DNA from: Cupriavidus necator
Lineage (GTDB): Bacteria > Pseudomonadota > Gammaproteobacteria > Burkholderiales > Burkholderiaceae
Reading direction: 5' to 3'
Length of the DNA: 64,000 nt
Assembly: GCA_022041995.1 (NCBI GenBank)
Contig: CP074381.1
Location: 620,001-684,000 of the forward strand
Below are positions 59,452-64,000 of the stretch, in pieces. The translations under genes were made by a program, and so were the position numbers. Below the pieces are notes generated by a model. The model searched no databases and was not told the DNA's origin. It saw only the letters and a list, made by a program, of their open reading frames with translations. Position 1 is the first letter of the stretch; each line of letters opens with the position of its first letter.

Positions 59452-59793
59452 ATGCCGATCTATGCCTACCGTTGCGACGCCTGCGGCCACGGGCGCGATG
59501 TGCTGCAGAAAATGAGCGATGCCCCGCTGACGGACTGCCCGTCGTGCGGCGTCGCCGGCGCGTTCAAGAAACAGCTGACCGCTGCTGGTTTCCAGCTCAA
59601 GGGCTCGGGCTGGTATGTGACCGACTTCCGCGGCGGCACCAGCGCGCCGGCAGCGACCGGCGCCGCGGGTGGCGCCGCTGCAGCGGCGGCCAGCGCCCCG
59701 GCGGCGGCTGAATCGTCGGCCAGTCCTGCCTCCTCCGCTTCGGCTACCCCCGCGGCAGCCGGCGGCTGCGGCAGCGCCTGCGCCTGCCATTGA
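59452..59793 (+). CDS. FmdB-family zinc-ribbon protein
   Basis: This 113-residue protein starts MPIYAYRCDACGHGRDVLQK and carries the FmdB zinc ribbon CDAC...CPSC within residues 8-34. The core FKKQLTAAGFQLKGSGWYVT is conserved in the family. The rest is Ala/Ser-rich and ends GGCGSACACH, a second small Cys/His cluster. FmdB proteins were proposed as regulators in methylotrophs; their general role is unknown. It lies 13 bases before the DUF502 gene, followed by aspS, a stable trio in Burkholderiaceae. Confidence 0.93.
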   Translation: MPIYAYRCDACGHGRDVLQKMSDAPLTDCPSCGVAGAFKKQLTAAGFQLKGSGWYVTDFRGGTSAPAATGAAGGAAAAAASAPAAAESSASPASSASATPAAAGGCGSACACH

Positions 59794-59806
59794 GCCGGAC
59801 CCGCCC

Positions 59807-60529
59807 GTGGTTGCCAAGAAGACTTCCGCCCTGAAAACCTGGTTCCTGACCGGGCTGCTGGTGCTGGTGCCGCTGGGCATCACGCTGTGGGTGCTCAGCC
59901 TGATCATCGGCACGATGGACCAGAGCCTGGCGCTGCTGCCCGAGGCCTGGCGCCCGGACCGGCTGATGTTCGGCAAGCGCGTGACCGGCCTGGGCGCCAT
60001 CCTGACGCTGCTGGTCATCCTGCTGGTCGGCCTGCTGGCGCATAACTTCATCGGCCAGCGGCTGGTGCGCTGGTGGGAAGCGCTGCTGGGCCATATCCCG
60101 GTGGTGGGCCCGATCTATACCAGCGTCAAGCAGGTCTCGGACACGCTGCTGTCGTCCTCGGGCAATGCCTTCCGCAAGGCGCTGCTGGTGCAGTACCCGC
60201 GCGAGGGCTCGTGGACCATCGCCTTCCTGACCGGGCGCCCTGGCGGCGACGTCCAGAACCACCTGCAGGGCGAATACGTCAGCGTCTACGTGCCGACCAC
60301 GCCGAATCCGACCTCGGGCTTCTTCCTGATGATGCCCAAGGCCGACACCATCGAACTCGACATGACCGTCGACGCCGCGCTCAAGTACATCGTCTCGATG
60401 GGCGTGGTGGCACCGGCGGAATTGCCGCGCAAGAACAGCAGCGCGCCCCGGCCGGCAGCCCCGGCCAGTCCAGCCAATCCGGCCGGCAGGGCCAGCAACG
60501 AGGAAACGGTCGAGACGACCGATCCTTAA
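59807..60529 (+). CDS. DUF502 membrane protein
   Basis: This 240-residue inner-membrane protein has two N-terminal helices ([20 protein letters not shown] and [20 protein letters not shown]). The conserved DUF502 segments are [59 protein letters not shown] and [13 protein letters not shown]. The start is GTG 59807 ([12 protein letters not shown]), 13 bases after fmdB; earlier in-frame residues overlap fmdB and are spurious. Function is unknown. A hairpin terminator lies between it and aspS. Confidence 0.9.
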   Translation: MVAKKTSALKTWFLTGLLVLVPLGITLWVLSLIIGTMDQSLALLPEAWRPDRLMFGKRVTGLGAILTLLVILLVGLLAHNFIGQRLVRWWEALLGHIPVVGPIYTSVKQVSDTLLSSSGNAFRKALLVQYPREGSWTIAFLTGRPGGDVQNHLQGEYVSVYVPTTPNPTSGFFLMMPKADTIELDMTVDAALKYIVSMGVVAPAELPRKNSSAPRPAAPASPANPAGRASNEETVETTDP

Positions 60530-60547
60530 GCATCCAATCTGATCACG

Positions 60548-60580
60548 GGCCGCCCGATGCGATCGGGCGGCCGCGTTTTA
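60548..60580 (+). terminator. terminator-like hairpin between DUF502 and aspS
   Basis: A perfect 11-bp stem GGCCGCCCGAT (60548-60558) / ATCGGGCGGCC (60562-60572) with loop GCG is followed by GCGTTTTA. It is only 15 bases before the aspS ATG, so it may attenuate rather than end transcription into aspS. Confidence 0.75.
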
Positions 60581-60594
60581 CCGGGAATCTCTTA

Positions 60595-62403
60595 ATGTCC
60601 TCCATGCGTACTCACTACTGCGGTCTGGTGACCGAACAATTCTCGGGCCAGGAAGTGGCCCTGACCGGCTGGGTCCAGCGCCGCCGCGACCATGGCGGCG
60701 TGATCTTCATCGACCTGCGCGACCGCGAAGGCCTGGTGCAGGTGGTGTGCGACCCGGACCGCCCCGAGATGTTCAAGGCCGCCGAAGAGATCCGCAATGA
60801 GTTCTGCATCCGCGTCACCGGCAAGGTCCGTGCGCGCCCGGCCGGCACCGAGAACGCCAACCTGACCTCGGGCAAGATCGAGGTGCTGTGCCATGAGCTG
60901 ACCGTGCTGAACCCGTCGGTCACGCCCCCGTTCCAGCTCGACGACGACAACCTGTCGGAAACCACGCGCCTGACGCACCGCGTGCTGGACCTGCGCCGCC
61001 CGCAGATGCAGTACAACCTGCGCCTGCGCTACAAGGTGGCGATGGAAGTGCGCAAGTTCCTCGACGCGCAGGGCTTTATCGACATCGAGACCCCGATGCT
61101 GGGCAAGAGCACGCCCGAAGGCGCGCGCGACTACCTGGTGCCGTCGCGGGTGAATCCGGGCCACTTCTTCGCGCTGCCGCAATCGCCGCAGATCTTCAAG
61201 CAGATGCTGATGGTGTCGGGCTTCGACCGCTACTACCAGATCACCAAGTGCTTCCGCGACGAAGACCTGCGCGCCGACCGCCAGCCGGAATTTACGCAGA
61301 TCGACTGCGAGACCTCGTTCCTGACCGAGCAGGAGATCCGCGACCTGTTCGAGGACATGATGCGCACGGTGTTCAAGAACGCCATCGACGTCGACCTGGA
61401 CGCCAGGTTCCCGGTGATGGAGTTCCGCGAGGCCATGGCCCGCTTCGGCTCGGACAAGCCTGACCTGCGCGTCAAGCTGGAATTCACCGAGCTGACCGAG
61501 GTGATGAAGGACGTCGACTTCAAGGTGTTCTCTGGACCCGCCAACAGCGACAACGGCCGCGTGGTCGGCCTGCGCGTGCCGGGCGGCGGTGCGATCTCGC
61601 GCGGCGAGATCGACGCCTACACCCAGTTCGTCGGCATCTACGGCGCCAAGGGCCTGGCCTGGATCAAGGTCAACGAAGTGGCCAAGGGCCGCGACGGCCT
61701 GCAGTCGCCGGTCGTCAAGAACCTGCACGACGCCGCCATTGCCGAGATCCTGAAGCGCACCGGTGCCCAGGACGGCGACATCATCTTCTTCGGCGCGGAC
61801 AAGGCCAAGGTGGTCAACGACTCGATCGGCGCGCTGCGCCTGAAGGTCGGCCACTCTGACTTCGGCAAGGCCAACGGCCTGTTCGAAGACACCTGGAAGC
61901 CGCTGTGGGTGGTCGACTTCCCGATGTTCGAGTACGACGAGGAAGACGCGCGCTGGGTGGCCATGCACCACCCGTTCACCAGCCCCAAGGACGAGCACCT
62001 GGAATACCTGGAGACCGACCCGGGCAAGTGCCTGGCCAAGGCCTACGACATGGTGCTGAACGGCTGGGAAATGGGCGGCGGCTCGGTGCGGATCTTCCGT
62101 TCGGACATCCAGAGCAAGGTGTTCCGCGCGCTCAACATCAACGACGAGGAAGCCCGTGCCAAGTTCGGCTACCTGCTGGACGCGCTGCAGTACGGCGCGC
62201 CTCCGCACGGCGGCCTGGCCTTCGGCCTGGACCGCATCGTCACGATGATGGCAGGCGCCGACTCGATCCGCGACGTGATCGCCTTCCCGAAGACCCAGCG
62301 CGCCCAGGACCTGCTGACCCAGGCCCCGAGCTCGGTCGATGAAAAGCAGCTGCGCGAGCTGCATATCCGACTGCGCGCCGCCGAGCCCAAGCCGACGGCC
62401 TGA
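60595..62403 (+). CDS. aspS: aspartyl-tRNA synthetase
   Basis: AspRS charges tRNA-Asp. The 602-residue bacterial-type enzyme has the N-terminal OB anticodon-binding domain ([20 protein letters not shown]). Class II motif 2 is [20 protein letters not shown], the bacterial GAD insertion lies in the middle, and motif 3 is [20 protein letters not shown]. Bases 61165-61230 encode [20 protein letters not shown], the aspartate-binding region. Start is ATG 60595 ([10 protein letters not shown]) or ATG 60604. Whether it also charges tRNA-Asn cannot be decided from this window. A terminator follows. Confidence 0.97.
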   Translation: MSSMRTHYCGLVTEQFSGQEVALTGWVQRRRDHGGVIFIDLRDREGLVQVVCDPDRPEMFKAAEEIRNEFCIRVTGKVRARPAGTENANLTSGKIEVLCHELTVLNPSVTPPFQLDDDNLSETTRLTHRVLDLRRPQMQYNLRLRYKVAMEVRKFLDAQGFIDIETPMLGKSTPEGARDYLVPSRVNPGHFFALPQSPQIFKQMLMVSGFDRYYQITKCFRDEDLRADRQPEFTQIDCETSFLTEQEIRDLFEDMMRTVFKNAIDVDLDARFPVMEFREAMARFGSDKPDLRVKLEFTELTEVMKDVDFKVFSGPANSDNGRVVGLRVPGGGAISRGEIDAYTQFVGIYGAKGLAWIKVNEVAKGRDGLQSPVVKNLHDAAIAEILKRTGAQDGDIIFFGADKAKVVNDSIGALRLKVGHSDFGKANGLFEDTWKPLWVVDFPMFEYDEEDARWVAMHHPFTSPKDEHLEYLETDPGKCLAKAYDMVLNGWEMGGGSVRIFRSDIQSKVFRALNINDEEARAKFGYLLDALQYGAPPHGGLAFGLDRIVTMMAGADSIRDVIAFPKTQRAQDLLTQAPSSVDEKQLRELHIRLRAAEPKPTA

Positions 62404-62423
62404 GTTGCCTGAAGCCCGCAAGG

Positions 62424-62450
62424 AAGCCGCGCCATTGCGCGGCTTTTTTG
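62424..62450 (+). terminator. rho-independent terminator of aspS
   Basis: AAGCCGCGC (62424-62432) pairs with GCGCGGCTT (62437-62445) around CATT and is followed by TTTTG. It lies 20 bases past the stop. Confidence 0.92.
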
Positions 62451-62619
62451 CTTTTTGCGCAACGTCGGGTCGCCTGTCTGCGCTGTGAGGCGCACGGCGC
62501 ATTGGTTTCGATTTGTTACTGGTCGGAACGAAGGGCGCTGCCGCGGGGTCTGCTCTCTTTGACACGTAATTTGCCGAGGGGCCTCGCAATGAAGGCTTCC
62601 GGCACTCGGGAGGAAATTC

Positions 62620-63531
62620 GTGACCCTGGATATCGACCTGATCCGCCAGTTCCTGCTGGCCCATGACCAAACCATCCTGACCTGGCTGGTGGCCGGGCTG
62701 CTGATGATGCTGCTGGCGCGCTTCGAGCTGCGCCGAGCCGTGCGCCGCTCGGCGCAGGCCATGTCTGAATCGGTGGCCACCACCGTGGCGGCCTGCGTGC
62801 CCGACATCGCCCATGCGGTGCAGTCGGCCGCGCCCGCCGCCGCGGCTGAGCCGGTGGAAATGCAGCGCGCCGAAGCGTTGCGCCGGCTGGCGCTGGATAC
62901 CGTCGGCGTGGTCATGACGCGCGGGCGCTGGCTGGACGAGCTCGGCAACTTGCGCCTGGCCGACGACGCCTTGCTGGCCGGCCAGCGCGCCGACGGCGCC
63001 GACCCGCTGCTGGTGGTGGCGCCGCAGCCGGTGGTGCAGGCCTACCTGGATGCGCAGCGCGTGTTCGAGGACGAGGCCGCGCAGGTGCAGGCGTTGCGCC
63101 GCGATGCCCAGCGCGTGCAGGAGGCGCTGCAGGCCCTGGACGCCGAAGTTGCCCATATCGAGCAGGAAACCGGCAGCATCGTGCTGCGTTTCGAGCAGGT
63201 CAACGCGCAGGCGGCGCAGGGCATGGATGGCGGCGACTACCAGCGCTTCCTGATCCAGAAGTACAACGCGCTGGGGCAGCGCGAGAAGGAAATTGCGCTG
63301 GAGCGCACAAGGCTGCAGGGCGAGGTCCGGCACCGCGCCGACGCCCTGGCCACGCACGCACATGGCGCGTCCAAGCGCTACCGCCAGGCGCTGGCGCCGC
63401 TGATGGACCAGCTGCGTGCCGCGTGGGGCCATGGCGATTCGCCCCAGGTGTTCGACACCTGGCAGCGCACCGCCGCCGACGAGCCGTACCTGGCACCCCA
63501 TGCCACGCATGGCGCGCGCAGCGCCGCCTGA
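62620..63531 (+). CDS. membrane-anchored coiled-coil protein of unknown function
   Basis: This 303-residue protein has one N-terminal helix (TILTWLVAGLLMMLLARFEL, about residues 18-37), after which it is soluble. An Ala-rich stretch is followed by a long coiled coil at about 140-245 (DEAAQVQALRRDAQRVQEAL, then LDAEVAHIEQETGSIVLRFE and LGQREKEIALERTRLQGEV). The start is GTG 62620, set by GGGAGGAAATTC; earlier in-frame codons lack a site. I do not recognise a family. It lies between aspS and nudB, 98 bases from the latter, on the same strand. Confidence 0.8.
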   Translation: MTLDIDLIRQFLLAHDQTILTWLVAGLLMMLLARFELRRAVRRSAQAMSESVATTVAACVPDIAHAVQSAAPAAAAEPVEMQRAEALRRLALDTVGVVMTRGRWLDELGNLRLADDALLAGQRADGADPLLVVAPQPVVQAYLDAQRVFEDEAAQVQALRRDAQRVQEALQALDAEVAHIEQETGSIVLRFEQVNAQAAQGMDGGDYQRFLIQKYNALGQREKEIALERTRLQGEVRHRADALATHAHGASKRYRQALAPLMDQLRAAWGHGDSPQVFDTWQRTAADEPYLAPHATHGARSAA

Positions 63532-63629
63532 AGACCGCCGACGGTCGCCTCGGGCGGGCGCCGCGACGCTTTCGCGTGGCAACGTGGCGCGGCTGCGCTA
63601 TCCTTGGGTTTGTCCTTTCGCCCAGACCC

Positions 63630-64000
63630 ATGTCCTACAAGATCCCGGAATCCGTGCTGGTGGTGATGTACACGCCAGATCTTCAAGTCTTGCTGCTGGA
63701 ACGCGCCGATCGCCCGGGGTTCTGGCAGTCCGTGACCGGCAGCCTCGACACCCTGGACGAACCCCTGGCCCTGACCGCCGCGCGTGAAGTGGCCGAGGAA
63801 ACCGGCATCATCGCCGGCGAGCACCAGCTGGCCGACTGGGGCCACACCATCCAGTACGAGATCTACCCGCAGTGGCGCCACCGCTACGCCGAAGGCGTCA
63901 CGCGCAATACCGAGCACTGGTTCGGGCTGCGCGTGTCGGAGGCGCTGCCAGTGATGCTGGCGCCACGCGAACACCTGCAATACAAGTGGCTGCCGTGGGA
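63630..64000 (+). CDS. nudB: dihydroneopterin triphosphate diphosphatase, N-terminal part (3' end outside window)
   Basis: NudB removes pyrophosphate from dihydroneopterin triphosphate in folate synthesis. The visible 123 residues start MSYKIPESVLVVMYTPDLQV. The Nudix box is complete: GSLDTLDEPLALTAAREVAE followed by ETGII, with Gly-x5-Glu-x7-Arg-Glu-x2-Glu-Glu spacing. HRYAEGVTRNTEHWFGLRV fits the NudB subgroup. Proximity to aspS is common for nudB in proteobacteria. The gene runs off the right edge. Confidence 0.9.
   Translation, partial: MSYKIPESVLVVMYTPDLQVLLLERADRPGFWQSVTGSLDTLDEPLALTAAREVAEETGIIAGEHQLADWGHTIQYEIYPQWRHRYAEGVTRNTEHWFGLRVSEALPVMLAPREHLQYKWLPW

Overview
The window is high-GC chromosomal DNA of a beta-proteobacterium in the Burkholderiaceae, most likely Cupriavidus. 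I infer this from codon bias, from a FmdB-DUF502-aspS-(unknown)-nudB block, from a DUF971-ubiE-Tim44-ubiJ-ubiB block, and from a DUF3683-type FAD/Fe-S oxidoreductase. No database search was possible, so the genus is an inference. I found no rRNA, tRNA, CRISPR array or prophage.

Layout. 0-6.8 kb: end of a Na/phosphate symporter, adenosine-specific kinase, uvrA facing away from an MFS exporter, and ssb. 6.9-11.7 kb: diguanylate cyclase, small secreted proteins, an ion channel and a frame-broken membrane gene. 11.8-12.35 kb: a beheaded RpiR/SIS regulator. 12.5-18.9 kb: type IV pilus minor-pilin operon pilE-fimT-pilV-pilW-pilX-pilY1. 18.9-24.2 kb (minus strand): tetR-hlyD-ABC ATPase-ABC permease-nodT, a complete envelope-spanning ABC-2 exporter. 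24.4-28.2 kb: OprB-type porin, queF, ilvA. 28.5-33 kb: trehalose locus otsB-GH15-otsA, then phhB. 33.0-35.15 kb: an IS1111/IS110-type element inserted in one arm of a long inverted repeat. 35.2-43.4 kb (minus strand): a form II CO-dehydrogenase-like operon coxS-coxL-coxM-coxD-coxE-coxG-xdhC/coxF-mobA-like. 43.7-49.5 kb: YqaA, the large FAD/Fe-S oxidoreductase and an orphan fimbrial protein. 49.7-57.6 kb: HIT protein, SbmA/BacA-like ABC transporter and the ubiquinone block. 57.8-64 kb: Na/solute symporter, FmdB, DUF502, aspS, a coiled-coil membrane protein and the start of nudB.

The most interesting feature is the IS1111-type element (about 33,117-34,578). Its 3' non-coding segment contains four short stretches that match the left target, right target, left element end and right element end. 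They are arranged in two adjacent hairpin loops, as expected for a bridge RNA/seekRNA that guides insertion. The target is itself a hairpin within a roughly 230-bp inverted repeat.

A caution runs through the window. At least seven genes, several of them conserved, are broken by single-base frame changes, nearly all explained by one missing base in a G or C run. I read most of these as sequencing or assembly errors rather than real pseudogenes. They affect the membrane gene at 10.5 kb, pilY1, coxG, coxL, the FAD/Fe-S oxidoreductase and a methyltransferase.
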